Source: Arthrobacter sp. SLBN-112
Lineage (GTDB): Bacteria > Actinomycetota > Actinomycetes > Actinomycetales > Micrococcaceae
Direction: 5' to 3'
Length of the DNA stretch: 64,000 bases
NCBI RefSeq assembly: GCF_030944625.1
Contig: NZ_JAUSXY010000001.1
Location: forward strand, 2,728,001 to 2,792,000
Shown: positions 26,751 through 35,574 of the stretch, in pieces
How positions within the stretch are numbered: position 1 is the stretch's first letter
Layout: every line of letters begins with the position of its first letter
Position numbers and translations under genes: made by a program
Notes under the pieces: model-generated
What the model was told of the DNA's origin: nothing
Database searches by the model: none
Seen by the model: only the letters and a program-made list of their open reading frames with translations

Positions 26751-27989
26751 GTGTCTTCAGGAGATACTACACAGCACCCCGGCGAAACGGAAAATCCCCT
26801 TGTAGGCCGCGGCGAGAGTCGAAATGGCGTACGCCATAAGTCGGCGCTTGCCGATGCTCTACGGGACGTCCATCCGCGGGTTCGCAAGGTTATAGGAATC
26901 CCAGATGGCGTCATTGCATACTTGGAGATCTTTGTTGTCGTTATTCGCCAAATCATGGATGACCATGATGGCAGGCCGTGGCAAGAGCGTCTGGAGTTCC
27001 TTGATGAATACCTGCCTCCCGCCCTCGATCCGGAAAAATTAATGGTGGGGGCCTCTCGTATAGAAGGCCTTCTTGCTAGTGATCTGCCTCGCTGGATGAA
27101 GCTTGTCTCCACACCGCAAGGAAAAACGTTCCTGCGGCGTCTTGCGGGCGCTGCTGCATACGACAAGATTGAGTCTGCGTTACGAAGCGATGGGGCTCTG
27201 CTTGTCATTGCTTTCCGGAGGTTCTTTCGCTCGCTTACTCCGATGGCCGTAGCCCTCGATGACTGCCTCGTGTTTCTTGCACCCAGTCAGATGCGCGATA
27301 TTGGTGGCCTGGATCTCTTGGAGCGCTCGGCACTCAATGTCGCCTATCAGATTGACGCTCAGCTCGACCGAATTCTAGATCATAACCTGCCGCTTGAAGA
27401 CGTTCCCATGAGGGACGAGGAAGCTCGCGCTTACGAGATCGACGTTGAAACGCTAGCGAATCAGGTTCGTCCTCTCGTGTCTGGAATCTCCCAAGACAAG
27501 ATTTCCGAAGTCAGTGCCGCGTTATCACGAAAGATGTCTGGCGCTCGTCAGGCGCTGGCGACGTCGGACGACGGTTCTTCTCAAGCGGCGAACTCTCTGA
27601 TCGAATTCATCGACCGCCTGCTTCGTCAGGCTTTCAGCGAAGCATATGTTCTGGAGTGGACCGCCACCTATTATCCCGGCGAGACGAAGACCACTTTCGG
27701 GGGAAAAGACGGAAAGTTGCACCCGACAAAGCGCGCTCAGGCCCTCTTCGCCCACGGAGGCCAAAGCGTCGAACAGGCGTCATCATTTCATCGGCTAGCC
27801 GCCGCCGGCATTAATGAGACTCGTGCTCGCCTGCAGAAGGTCAAGCACAACGACAGCGGCACGAGGGAAGAGAAAGCCCTCGTGGAGACCGCCATCTCGG
27901 CCGTCGAAGGCTTCTTTCTCTTCGCCATCCGAGCTGGGTGGGCTGACTTGCAAGGTGAGCGACTCGAAGAGCTTAGGACACGCCTGTAA
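26751..27989 (+). CDS. Orphan accessory protein of unknown function, possibly HEPN-like C-terminus
   Basis: 412 aa from GTG 26751, with GAGGAG five bases upstream; TTG 26739 is less likely. Base composition is visibly less GC-rich than that of its neighbours, with A- and T-ending codons, which suggests transfer. The protein is helical and soluble: 'AYLEIFVVVIRQIMDDHDG', 'DKIESALRSDGALLVIAFRR', 'LIEFIDRLLRQAFSEAYVLE', ending in 'RARLQKVKHNDSGTREEKAL' and 'VETAISAVEGFFLFAIRAGW'. The last 100 residues recall HEPN/Abi-type helical domains found in phage-defence proteins, but I see no clear RxxxxH motif and do not claim the family. It stands alone between IS-like remnants and decayed genes, a setting typical for single-gene defence cargo. 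Confidence 0.7.
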   Translation: MSSGDTTQHPGETENPLVGRGESRNGVRHKSALADALRDVHPRVRKVIGIPDGVIAYLEIFVVVIRQIMDDHDGRPWQERLEFLDEYLPPALDPEKLMVGASRIEGLLASDLPRWMKLVSTPQGKTFLRRLAGAAAYDKIESALRSDGALLVIAFRRFFRSLTPMAVALDDCLVFLAPSQMRDIGGLDLLERSALNVAYQIDAQLDRILDHNLPLEDVPMRDEEARAYEIDVETLANQVRPLVSGISQDKISEVSAALSRKMSGARQALATSDDGSSQAANSLIEFIDRLLRQAFSEAYVLEWTATYYPGETKTTFGGKDGKLHPTKRAQALFAHGGQSVEQASSFHRLAAAGINETRARLQKVKHNDSGTREEKALVETAISAVEGFFLFAIRAGWADLQGERLEELRTRL

Positions 27990-28327
27990 GTCCTGTCTGG
28001 TCTGGATCGTAGGGGACGTCCCACGTACCGAATCACCTCCGGAACCAGATTGAAAGTTGAAAGTCCCCTGCCCAAATTGCGCCGGGAGGCTTACTGGCGC
28101 TATTTTCCTCGAAAAATCAGGGGGCGATGTCAATTGCGGCATTGTCGAGCTCAGTCGACGACATCAGGATCCTCTACCTCTGCTCGCTGTGCATGACCCG
28201 AAGGTGATGCAGGGGGCAACAGTGAGCTTGGTCATGCCAGTGCCTCCGGAGTCGCGGACCTCCGCAACGGGAAGGAGTTCCTGACGATTACGGCCACGAT
28301 GCGCATGCTCAGGCCTCTTGGCATCCC
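27990..28327. other. 338-base intergenic stretch without a supported gene
   Basis: No frame on either strand shows protein-like composition across this interval. A GGGACGTCCC palindrome lies near 28013. I see no RNA gene, repeat or terminator that I can support. Confidence 0.5.
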
Positions 28328-28729
28328 TTAGTGCGCGTGGTCCCCGCGGCTGTATTCGAAAACCCAGCCAAGGAGCGCCACCAGGGCGAACCCGGCGCTG
28401 ATGAAGAGGATCCAGAATCCGACGGCCAGGCCAAGGAACCCTCCTGCTGCGGACAGGCCAAGGGCCACCGGCCACCAGCTCCACGGGCTGAACTGGCCCT
28501 GCTCGCCGGCACCCTCGTGAATCTCCGCATCCTGTCGGTCCTCGGGGCGCATCCCCACCCGGCGCCCCGTGTAGCCGAGGTACAGCCCAATCATCCCGGC
28601 GAGGCCGCCCACCAGCCACAAGGCAAGAAACCCCACGGGCTCGATCCAATGGGTGAGAAACCCGTACACCACACCGATGGGGACAAAGAACAGGGACAGG
28701 CCTCGGAATATCCAGGATTCGGTCCTCAT
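28328..28729 (-). CDS. ctaF: Cytochrome c oxidase subunit 4, actinobacterial type (orphan copy)
   Basis: 133 aa from ATG 28729 with AGAGGAG three bases upstream. The two N-terminal helices ('FRGLSLFFVPIGVVYGFLTH', 'LALWLVGGLAGMIGLYLGYT') and two C-terminal ones flank the highly conserved loop 'RRVGMRPEDRQDAEIHEGAG' and 'EQGQFSPWSWWPVALGL', and the protein ends in 'EYSRGDHAH'; this pattern is specific for the actinobacterial CtaF subunit of the aa3 oxidase. It normally sits beside ctaC and ctaD; here it stands alone, so it is likely a second, condition-specific copy. A DosR-like box lies 82 bases upstream, with an implied leader of 46 bases. Confidence 0.88.
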   Translation of the reverse strand: MRTESWIFRGLSLFFVPIGVVYGFLTHWIEPVGFLALWLVGGLAGMIGLYLGYTGRRVGMRPEDRQDAEIHEGAGEQGQFSPWSWWPVALGLSAAGGFLGLAVGFWILFISAGFALVALLGWVFEYSRGDHAH

Positions 28730-28810
28730 GGCTCCTCTTTCCGGGCTGGTTGACGGCGTGCCTGACGACGCCCATGGCCCAAGTGTGACCCCAGACGGCG
28801 TGGGCCGAAA

Positions 28811-28824
28811 GGGACCTAGGACCT
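28811..28824 (-). promoter_or_regulatory. DosR/DevR-like box upstream of orphan ctaF
   Basis: GGGACCTAGGACCT matches GGGNCNNNNGNCCC at all but the last base. Its centre is 42.5 bp from position 28775. Reading toward ctaF, CACACT occupies -12 to -7 from that point. Transcription from 28775 would leave a 46-base leader containing the ctaF ribosome site, the same length as inferred for Hsp20. Confidence 0.5.
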
Positions 28825-28841
28825 GTCCGGGCGAAGGGGCC

Positions 28842-29039
28842 CTAAGCTGCTGCCTGACCGGTCACGGGCACTTGGCCTGAGGCCGGGGCCTCGGCGAGGT
28901 CACCGTCGATGATGGCTTCCGCTGGGTCGTCCGGAACGTGCAGTGAGAAAATGTGCTCGACCATCATGTAGAGCCGGTCCTGGCGGGCCAGGGCCAACTT
29001 AGGCCCGATTCGGCCGAGGCGGTACAGTGCGGGGGCCAT
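28842..29039 (-). CDS. Small hypothetical protein (65 aa), uncertain
   Basis: From ATG 29039 the frame gives 'MAPALYRLGRIGPKLALARQ' and then 'MMVEHIFSLHVPDDPAEAII', a plausible soluble protein, whereas the upstream part of the same frame is not protein-like. The first residues recall the N-terminus of MMPL transporters, but nothing else does. A weak DosR-like site (GGGCCCTGCGGCAG, 29076-29089) centres 43.5 bp upstream of the ATG, as expected for a leaderless member of the local regulon. It may instead be a fragment of a decayed gene. Nothing supportable is visible in 29040-29336. Confidence 0.35.
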   Translation of the reverse strand: MAPALYRLGRIGPKLALARQDRLYMMVEHIFSLHVPDDPAEAIIDGDLAEAPASGQVPVTGQAAA

Positions 29040-29336
29040 GCCCGAGCTTCTAGTTCGTCTGTGAAATACCTGCTCGGGCCCTGCGGCAGGGGAGTCCGCC
29101 CCGGCCGTGGGCGATGACGCGGTCCACCGCGGCGCTGCCCAGGATGGCGCATTGGAACAGCGCTGCGAGCACAAGGGACCGACCTCAGCCTCGCAGCCGC
29201 CGACCTTGCTGGCCGGATGCGCGGGCCCACCAACCGTCATGTCAACTCGATGGCCCCGCCCCGCGGAGGTGGGGTCCCCGGACCTCATGGCGCTCTTGAT
29301 GTCTGCCATCTGGGCCTTGGCGCTGTGGCCGCGATG

Positions 29337-29624
29337 TCACCGTGCGGTGACGCGGACGAACGAGTTGGGCTCCGTTCGATGGCAGCCTCGTGGTGCCCTA
29401 GTGGTACCTCGCCATCCGTTCCGGTTTTCGATGAAATCCAGCACACGTTCCCGGTACGTCACGTACTCCGGGGTTGTGGTCGGGGCACAGTGCCGCTTGA
29501 AGTTCTCGAGCGGCAGGAAGAACTGGACTTCGGTATAGTCGGGCTACACGAGGTCCTGGAAGTGGAAGTACCTCCGCGTAATCCTGCCGACTCCTTGGTG
29601 AAGTTCTTCCAAATTGATCGACAT
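29337..29624 (-). pseudogene. Decayed small gene with an internal stop
   Basis: From ATG 29624 (GGAGACGG upstream) the frame reads 'MSINLEELHQGVGRITRRYF' and 'HFQDLV', then TAG at 29546-29544, then continues as 'PDYTEVQFFLPLENFKRHCA' and 'TPEYVTYRERVLDFIENR' before degenerating. Protein-like sequence on both sides of the stop indicates one point mutation in a formerly intact gene. I do not recognise the family. Confidence 0.5.
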
Positions 29625-29670
29625 CTCACATATCCGTCTCCATCCCGGCGATACCTACCGGACATGGCAC

Positions 29671-29701
29671 AAGGGACTCCACACTTCGTGTGGAGTCCCT
29701 T
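29671..29701. terminator. Hairpin after the HNH pseudogene
   Basis: A 14-bp perfect stem (29671-29684 with 29688-29701) closes on a TTC loop, 17 bases beyond the stop of the minus-strand HNH gene. The T tract is short on both strands, so efficiency is uncertain. Confidence 0.65.
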
Positions 29702-29717
29702 TGGCTTCTCCGGCAGC

Positions 29718-31052
29718 TTACTTGCCACCGAGGAACGCGCGCAGGCATTCTTCTCCCGCGGATGGTGGTATCTGAAGATAGTCCGCCGTCCCGCCCATGG
29801 TGGTGGGCGTCGGTGGGTACGTGGGTTGCTGCTGTCCGGCACGCGGCTGAAGTAACGGCGGCCATTGGGCTGGTTCCCAATCCTGGTGTTCGCTTTTGTA
29901 ATGGCGCCCTGAGGGTGACACCCAGCCGGGCGGCTCGTTCTTGGTTGCCGGGGTTGGTTTCCACCCGACGAGGTGTTTGAGTCGGTGATGCCGGGGACAG
30001 GGCTGTCCCAGGTTGCTTATCCCGGTGGTTCGGCCATGGTGCCAGGCCAGGAGGTGGTCTGCCTCGTTGTCGAGGGAATGGTTGTTGCACCCGGGGAAGG
30101 GGCATTTGCCGTCGCGCATCCGAAGCCAGTTCCGCATGGCCTTCGTGAGCAGGTACGGTGACCAGGATCTCGGCCCGCGGCGTGGGGACATCGGCTGGAC
30201 CGGCCCCTGCGCCGGCGCGGGTGCTGTTGCTGCAGCGGGTGCAGCCGGTGTCGCGTCGCAGGGCTGCCGTTGCGAATACGTCCGCCCGTAGCTGGGTGAG
30301 CGTTCGGTCCTCGTCTGGACTCTGCAGGCCCCGGGCGACGGCGGTGATGCGGTTCCAGATCGCAGCCGCTTGGTCCGCTGGCAGGCAGGCGGACACCCGG
30401 GCCATCCCGTCCTGCTCGGGGACATATTCCAAGCATCGGTCCTGCACGCCTTTGGCGTGCCGTTTTTCGATGCTGTCCGGGTGGTGCCGTTCGCGCCAGG
30501 TCCGGGCCTTCCGCCGGAACCGGAAGGCGGGCATCTCGCCAGGCAGCCACGGGCAGGGTTGGCTGCGTCGGCGTCGAGGAAGTGGGCTTCCAGCGCACCC
30601 GCTGCGTCCCGGTCAAGGGCGGCTGTCTCATCCACCATCACCCGGGCGTGTTGCCACGAAACAGTTCCCGCTTGAAGGGCTGACAGGGTGAGGGGCAGGG
30701 ACGTTGCCAAGGCACAGGACTGGGCCAGCAGGGCGCCGGCGGCCCGGTCACCGATGGCCAATACACAGCCCACCTCCGCAGCGATTGCCATTTCCTGCGC
30801 TTGAACCGGTCTATCAGCAGGCGCCGCGGACCGGGCGGACTCGGCGTATGCAGCGACTGCCGCCGACTTCAATGCCGCGACGCGGGCCTCTGTGCGTGCA
30901 ACCCCGGCAAGGACATCCAAGCACTCGTCAGCGACGGCGGCCTGCGGATCGACCGAGAGGTTCGCGCAACCTGGCTGAACAATTTCTGTGCGGAGCAGGG
31001 CTATCGCGGCGTCTATCGCCTCAAAAGCCTCAACCACCGCTTCGCTTCCCAT
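29718..31052 (-). pseudogene. DUF222/HNH endonuclease (13E12 repeat family), decayed
   Basis: The frame starting at 31052 encodes the DUF222 N-terminus ('MGSEAVVEAFEAIDAAIALL' to 'AANPARGC'). From about 30541 the family sequence continues in another frame ('KARTWRERHHPDSIEKRHAK', 'DQDGMA'-like 'EQDGMARVSACLPADQAAAI', 'RADVFATAAL', 'PRAEILVTVP'). It then jumps back to the first frame at the HNH end ('LTKAMRNWLRMRDGKCPFPG', 'NNHSLDNEADHLLAWHHG', 'CPRHHRLKH'). Between ILVTVP and LTKAMRN some 50-60 residues normal for the family are missing, so this is a deletion plus a frameshift, not a single error. Members occur in many copies in arthrobacters and their role is unknown. Confidence 0.8.
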
Positions 31053-31172
31053 GTACCTATCTTCGAACAGGGGCCTGACATTCTGTGGGTGCCTTGCGCT
31101 ACCTGGGTCCGATCCTCGCGTACCGACAAATACAGTGTTCTGGTCCGGGCCACTGCGCGACCCTTGAGAGGC

Positions 31173-31757
31173 TCAGGGCAGCGGCTCGACGATGACATCG
31201 GCGATGATCTCCGGGCGATTGAACAGCATGAAATGGTCGGTGTCTACGTCCCTGACATCCGCCACCGCGTCGCGCGCCCGTGCCCGTGCTTCCTGGTCGG
31301 TCAGGGTGTCGTTCGCACCGAGGAGCACCGTCGTGGGAATTTCGGTCCATGCGGCCGCCGGAACGCGATCGCTGCGGGTCCTGGTCGTGACAAACCTGCG
31401 GGGATGTTCTTTCAAGAAGTTGCGTACCTCGCCTGGAAGTCTCAAGCCAGCTTCGTCTTCACTGAGCCACCAGTGACCGTCCAGGGCGAAACGGCCGTAT
31501 TCGTCCCGGAGCATATGCTCCAGTGCATCCAGGAAGCCGGCATCGCGGACCTCAGGATGAAGCTGCAGCGGAGGCGAGGAAACGTACACAAGGCGCCCAA
31601 CGTTTTGCATGCGTTGTGCGGCAATTCCCACAACGTCGGTGCCGTAGGACCAGCCAACAACGACGGTGGGCGCCGGGCTTGCGGCTATGGCGTTCCGGAC
31701 TTCATCAGCGTCCTCGAGCAGCCCCGCGTCAGGTGAACGGTGCGAGGGAAGATCCGG
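31173..31757 (-). pseudogene. Alpha/beta hydrolase lacking its N-terminus
   Basis: The open frame begins directly after the stop codon of the AAA gene and reads 'SPDAGLLEDADEVRNAIAAS', then the nucleophile elbow 'VVVGWSYGTDVVG' (GxSxG), 'RLVYVSSPPLQLHPEVRDAG', 'IPTTVLLGANDTLTDQEARA' and the catalytic histidine region 'DTDHFMLFNRPEIIADVI'. The first 60-80 residues of an alpha/beta hydrolase (first strands and oxyanion loop) are absent and no start codon precedes the elbow. The first possible start (GTG 31631) would lie after the catalytic serine. It is therefore a 5'-truncated remnant. Confidence 0.7.
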
Positions 31758-32793
31758 TCAGGCCAGCCAGCGCCACCAGCGTGGCTGCTCCGGTTCCGGC
31801 GCCGGTTCCGGTTCAGGCTCCTCGCCCAAGGCCCGCGCGGCCCCGGCGATGTCGTCCACAGTGAGAGTCATGACGGCCTCGCGGTCGAGCGCGTCGAGGC
31901 TTTGTTCCTCGTCGAGCGACAGCCGCAGCGCCTGGCGGTTGAGTGCCTGCTCGAACAGCGTGCGGACGAATCGTGCGTTGCCGGAGTCCTCGCCCGCGTG
32001 GAGCCCCGTGAGGATGCGGCGCAGCATCTGGTCAGCCCCCGGCTCCAGGGGTGTACTCGTGTTGCGCCAGCATCTGGTTGAAGATCGTCTGGAGTGAGTC
32101 CACGGAGTAGTCGGGGAACGTGATCTCGCGGGCGAACCGGGAGCGCAGTCCAGGGTTCGAAAGCAGGAAGGACTCCATCAACCGCGGGTACCCGGCGACG
32201 ATCACCACCAGGCGGTGGCGGTGGTCCTCCATCCGCTTGAGCAGGACTTCGATCGCCTCGGGGCCGAAGTCCATCCGGCCGTCCTCCGGGGCCAAAGCGT
32301 AGGCCTCGTCGATGAACAGGACGCCATCCAAGGCGCGCCGGATCACCCGGTCCGTCTTGATGGCGGTCTGGCCAACGTACTGTCCCACCAGACCCGAACG
32401 GTCAACCTCGACCAGGTGGCCTTTCTGGAGTAGGCCGACCGCGCGGTACATCTCGGCCAGGAGCCGGGCCACGGTGGTCTTGCCCGTGCCCGGGTTCCCG
32501 AGGAACACCAGATGTTGTGATGTGGCCACCTCCGGCAGGCCGTGCGCCTTGCGGCGGGCCTGGACCTGGAGCAGTGCGACGAGTGCCCGCACCTGTTCCT
32601 TCACGGTCTCCAGTCCCACCAGCGCGTCAAGCTCGGCCTGCACTTCGTACAGCGGCCGGGCCGGCCCGGGCCTCGCGCCGATGAGATCGCCGACGAGGTC
32701 GTCGACGCGCTCCGAACCGGGCAGCTTGAGCTGATCGGCCAGGTGGCCGATTGTTTCGCGCAGGTCATCGAGCGGGTGACGGCTGGGAGCCAT
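31758..32793 (-). pseudogene. CbxX/CfqX (SpoVK-like) AAA+ ATPase with a one-base frameshift
   Basis: From ATG 32793 the protein shows '[20 protein letters not shown]', Walker A '[20 protein letters not shown]', '[20 protein letters not shown]', Walker B '[20 protein letters not shown]' and '[20 protein letters not shown]', all CbxX/EccA-type features. It then stops early at 32032 after 'HEYTPGAGG'. The next frame continues properly ('MLRRILTGLHAGEDSGNARF', 'LSLDEEQSLDALDREAVMTL') to the stop at 31758. Removing one base from the GGGG run at 32048-32051 would join them as [14 protein letters not shown]. Such ATPases remodel partner complexes; no type VII secretion genes are nearby. It may be intact in reality. 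Confidence 0.8.
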
Positions 32794-32905
32794 GCATCCA
32801 CTGTAGTACCCGATTTCCGACCCGTCTGTTTCTCTGACTCCTCAGGCAATGGATAGCGAGGGGCTGACCCGGTACGACGGGATCGCCAACGGCTACGCTG
32901 AGACC

Positions 32906-33838
32906 ATGACATCGGGGGACAGTGCGCAGGAGCCGCTGGTACACATTCAGGACTTCCGGATGGACTTCGGGGACACCACGGTTATCCGTGACCTGTCCTT
33001 TGATGTCCACGCCGGAGAGACATTCGGATTCCTCGGCAGCAACGGGTCCGGGAAAACCACCACGTTGCGGGCGCTCCTGGGTATCTACCGGCCGACGGCC
33101 GGGACTTTGCACATCGGCGGTAAGGTCTTCGAGCCCCGGGACGGGGCCAGCCTCGGCTACCTGCCCGAGGAGCGCGGCTTGTACAAGAAGGAACATGTCC
33201 TGGATGTGATGGTTTACTTCGGCCGGCTCAAAGGATTGTCCAAAACCGCAGCCCGGTCCTGGTCCGAGGACTACCTGGAACGGGTCGGTCTTGCCGGCAA
33301 AGCCAAGACCCGCCTGGACAAACTCTCCAGCGGCCAGCAGCAGAAAGTCCAGCTCGGGGTAACCATCATGAACAACCCGGGGCTGCTGATCCTGGACGAG
33401 CCCACCAAGGGCTTTGACCCGGTCAACCGGCGGCTGCTGATGGACATCATCGAAGAACACAAGCGGGCCGGGGCAACCGTCATCATGGTCACCCACCAGA
33501 TGGAGGAAGTCGAGCGGCTCTGCGACCGCGTCATCCTGCTCAAGGACGGGGTCTCCCGCGCCTACGGGACCGTGGAAGAGGTCCAGGAAGAGTTCGGCGG
33601 CACCGTCTACCGGGTCACCCACGACGGTTCCCTGCCCGGGTCGGGGCTCTTCGACGTCGTATCGGATGAGGACGGCCGGGCGGAACTCTCGCCGCGGCCC
33701 GGGGCGACGGAGGAGAAAGTCCTGCGCGCACTCGTGGAAGCCGGCGCAGGCGTCCGGTCCTTTACCCCGGCGAGGATTTCCCTGGATGAAATCTTCATCC
33801 AGGTCTATGGCGAACAGCATGAACTGGCGGAAGGCTGA
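32906..33838 (+). CDS. ABC-2 type transporter ATP-binding protein (NatA-like)
   Basis: 310 aa from ATG 32906; TACGCT lies exactly at -12 to -7, so the message is probably leaderless (ATG 32849 is an alternative). Walker A is 'FGFLGSNGSGKTTTLRALLG', the signature motif is 'KLSSGQQQKVQLG', Walker B is 'LLILDEPTKGFDPVNRRLLM', and the H-loop is 'MVTHQ'. The C-terminal extension after the ATPase ('LDEIFIQVYGEQ') is typical for NatA/YhaQ-like exporters. It is followed after one base by its permease, with which it forms an export system. Substrate unknown. Confidence 0.92.
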   Translation: MTSGDSAQEPLVHIQDFRMDFGDTTVIRDLSFDVHAGETFGFLGSNGSGKTTTLRALLGIYRPTAGTLHIGGKVFEPRDGASLGYLPEERGLYKKEHVLDVMVYFGRLKGLSKTAARSWSEDYLERVGLAGKAKTRLDKLSSGQQQKVQLGVTIMNNPGLLILDEPTKGFDPVNRRLLMDIIEEHKRAGATVIMVTHQMEEVERLCDRVILLKDGVSRAYGTVEEVQEEFGGTVYRVTHDGSLPGSGLFDVVSDEDGRAELSPRPGATEEKVLRALVEAGAGVRSFTPARISLDEIFIQVYGEQHELAEG

Positions 33839-33839
33839 C

Positions 33840-35078
33840 ATGGCAATGGGACAGCACAACCTCGGCACGGTCATCTCGTTCGAGTTCTTCCGGACCATCA
33901 AGAAACGGGGCTTCGTGATCGCAACCCTGGCGCTTCCGGTCATCCTCGTGCTCATCTTCGCCCTCGTGTACGCGTCCAACGCCAGTACAAAGGACAGTGC
34001 GGCTGCGCAGAAGAGCGCCAGGTTCGCGTTCACCTACACCGACGCCTCCGGCATCATCTCGCCTTCCGCCGCCAAGCTGGCCGGCGGGACGCTAACCAGC
34101 GATCCGGCGGCCGCGATCGCCGCAGTGAAGGACGGCACCTCTGAGGCGTACTTCGCCTACCCGGCCGATCCCGCCAAGGAGTCGGTAAAGGTCTACGGCA
34201 CCGACAAAGGCATGTTCGAGAACGACAAATACCAGGCCGTGGCCAAACAGCTTCTTGCCGTCTCAGCCCAGAACCAGGTCGGCTCGCCCCAGCTGACCGC
34301 AGCCTTGACGGGGGCCGTCAGGGTCGACTCCGAAACCTTCAAGGGCGGCACCGCCGCCGCCGGCGTCGGCGGAATCATCCCGCCGCTGTTATTCCTTGTC
34401 ATCTTCTACATTTCGATGATCCTTCTTTCAAACCAGATGCTGAACTCCACCCTGGAGGAGAAAGAAAACCGCGTCACCGAAATGATCCTGACCACCCTGA
34501 ATCCAACCACCCTGATCACCGGCAAGATCATCTCGCTGTTCGCCGTCGGGCTGGTCCAGATCCTCGTCTTCCTGGCGCCGGTAGGACTCGCTTACTTGTT
34601 CTTCCGGGACCGCCTTGCCTTGCCCCAGGTTGATCTGTCCTCGCTGGTCTTCGAACCCGGCCCCATAATCATCGGGGCACTTCTCACGCTGGGCGGATTC
34701 ACGGTCTTCACCGGAGTCCTGGTGGCCATCGGGGCGATCATGCCCACCGCCAAGGAAGCTGGAACCGTCTTCGGCCCGCTCGTGGCAATGATGTTCATCC
34801 CCTTCTATACATTCAGCCTGATCATCTCCAACCCGGGGGCACTGATCGTACAGATCTTCACCTACTTCCCGCTGACCGCTCCGGTTACCGCACTGCTTCG
34901 CAACGGCTTCGGCACTCTCAACCCTGTTGAGGCGACCATCGTCGTCGTCGAACTGTTCGTCGTCGGGACCCTGATCCTTCGGCTGGCCGTCCACTTGTTC
35001 AGGTACGGGTCCATCGAATACGGGCGCAAGCTCTCCATCGCCGGAACCTTCCGCCGCAACGAACTCGCTGCCAAATGA
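33840..35078 (+). CDS. ABC-2 type transporter permease (NatB/YhaP-like)
   Basis: 412 aa from ATG 33840, which overlaps nothing but follows the ATPase stop by one base. One helix near the N-terminus ('FVIATLALPVILVLIFALVY') precedes a large extracytoplasmic domain of about 150 residues, then at least five helices ('IIPPLLFLVIFYISMILLSN', 'TLEEKENRVTEMILTTLNPT' being the conserved coupling segment). This topology is typical of COG1668 Na+-efflux-like or drug-efflux permeases. It works with the preceding ATPase. Confidence 0.88.
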   Translation: MAMGQHNLGTVISFEFFRTIKKRGFVIATLALPVILVLIFALVYASNASTKDSAAAQKSARFAFTYTDASGIISPSAAKLAGGTLTSDPAAAIAAVKDGTSEAYFAYPADPAKESVKVYGTDKGMFENDKYQAVAKQLLAVSAQNQVGSPQLTAALTGAVRVDSETFKGGTAAAGVGGIIPPLLFLVIFYISMILLSNQMLNSTLEEKENRVTEMILTTLNPTTLITGKIISLFAVGLVQILVFLAPVGLAYLFFRDRLALPQVDLSSLVFEPGPIIIGALLTLGGFTVFTGVLVAIGAIMPTAKEAGTVFGPLVAMMFIPFYTFSLIISNPGALIVQIFTYFPLTAPVTALLRNGFGTLNPVEATIVVVELFVVGTLILRLAVHLFRYGSIEYGRKLSIAGTFRRNELAAK

Positions 35079-35106
35079 CCGGGCATCACGCTGAAGGGCA
35101 CGTGCC

Positions 35107-35547
35107 ATGACGCACGGTGCCCTCGGCGAGGGTACTCCGGACGGCGGCATTCTGATCCGGAGGGGCGTGATACTTACGGGCCGGGCGCTCTTCAAGGGCT
35201 GGGCCATTGCGACGACGCTGTGGCTGGTCGGCCTGTATATCGTATTGGCGGCGACCTCGCAGGGGTTCCTGCTCGACCTCGCCCTCATGGTCCTGATGTA
35301 CGGGTACGGCATCGCCCTGGTCACAGGCGTCCCGCTGGCCTGGATCCTTGGGTATTTACTCCGACCCATCCGCAACCAATGGATCCATGTTGCCGCGTTC
35401 TTCATCGTGCCGACACTGGGCTTCTGGGCGCTGGGATCCATGCTCGGTTTCGGCTGGACAATCGGTGCCCTTGGTCTCTGGGCAACGGTAGGTCTCGCCG
35501 CAGCCTTGGGCCGGATGGCTGTCTGGCGGGACGTGGCTGTCCGGTGA
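35107..35547 (+). CDS. Four-helix membrane protein, unknown function
   Basis: 146 aa from ATG 35107, 28 bases after the permease and probably in the same transcript. Four hydrophobic segments are visible ('WAIATTLWLVGLYIVLAATS', 'LDLALMVLMYGYGIALVTGV', 'IHVAAFFIVPTLGFWALGSM', 'WTIGALGLWATVGLAAALG'). No family is recognised. It may be an accessory of the exporter, by position only. Confidence 0.65.
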   Translation: MTHGALGEGTPDGGILIRRGVILTGRALFKGWAIATTLWLVGLYIVLAATSQGFLLDLALMVLMYGYGIALVTGVPLAWILGYLLRPIRNQWIHVAAFFIVPTLGFWALGSMLGFGWTIGALGLWATVGLAAALGRMAVWRDVAVR

Positions 35548-35574
35548 GCGTGCGCCGGCAGCGGGCAGGCAGCC

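Noticed and set aside
29217..29855. 212-codon plus-strand frame
   Set aside because: Mixed, unfolded-looking composition; protein-like sequence in this interval lies on the minus strand.
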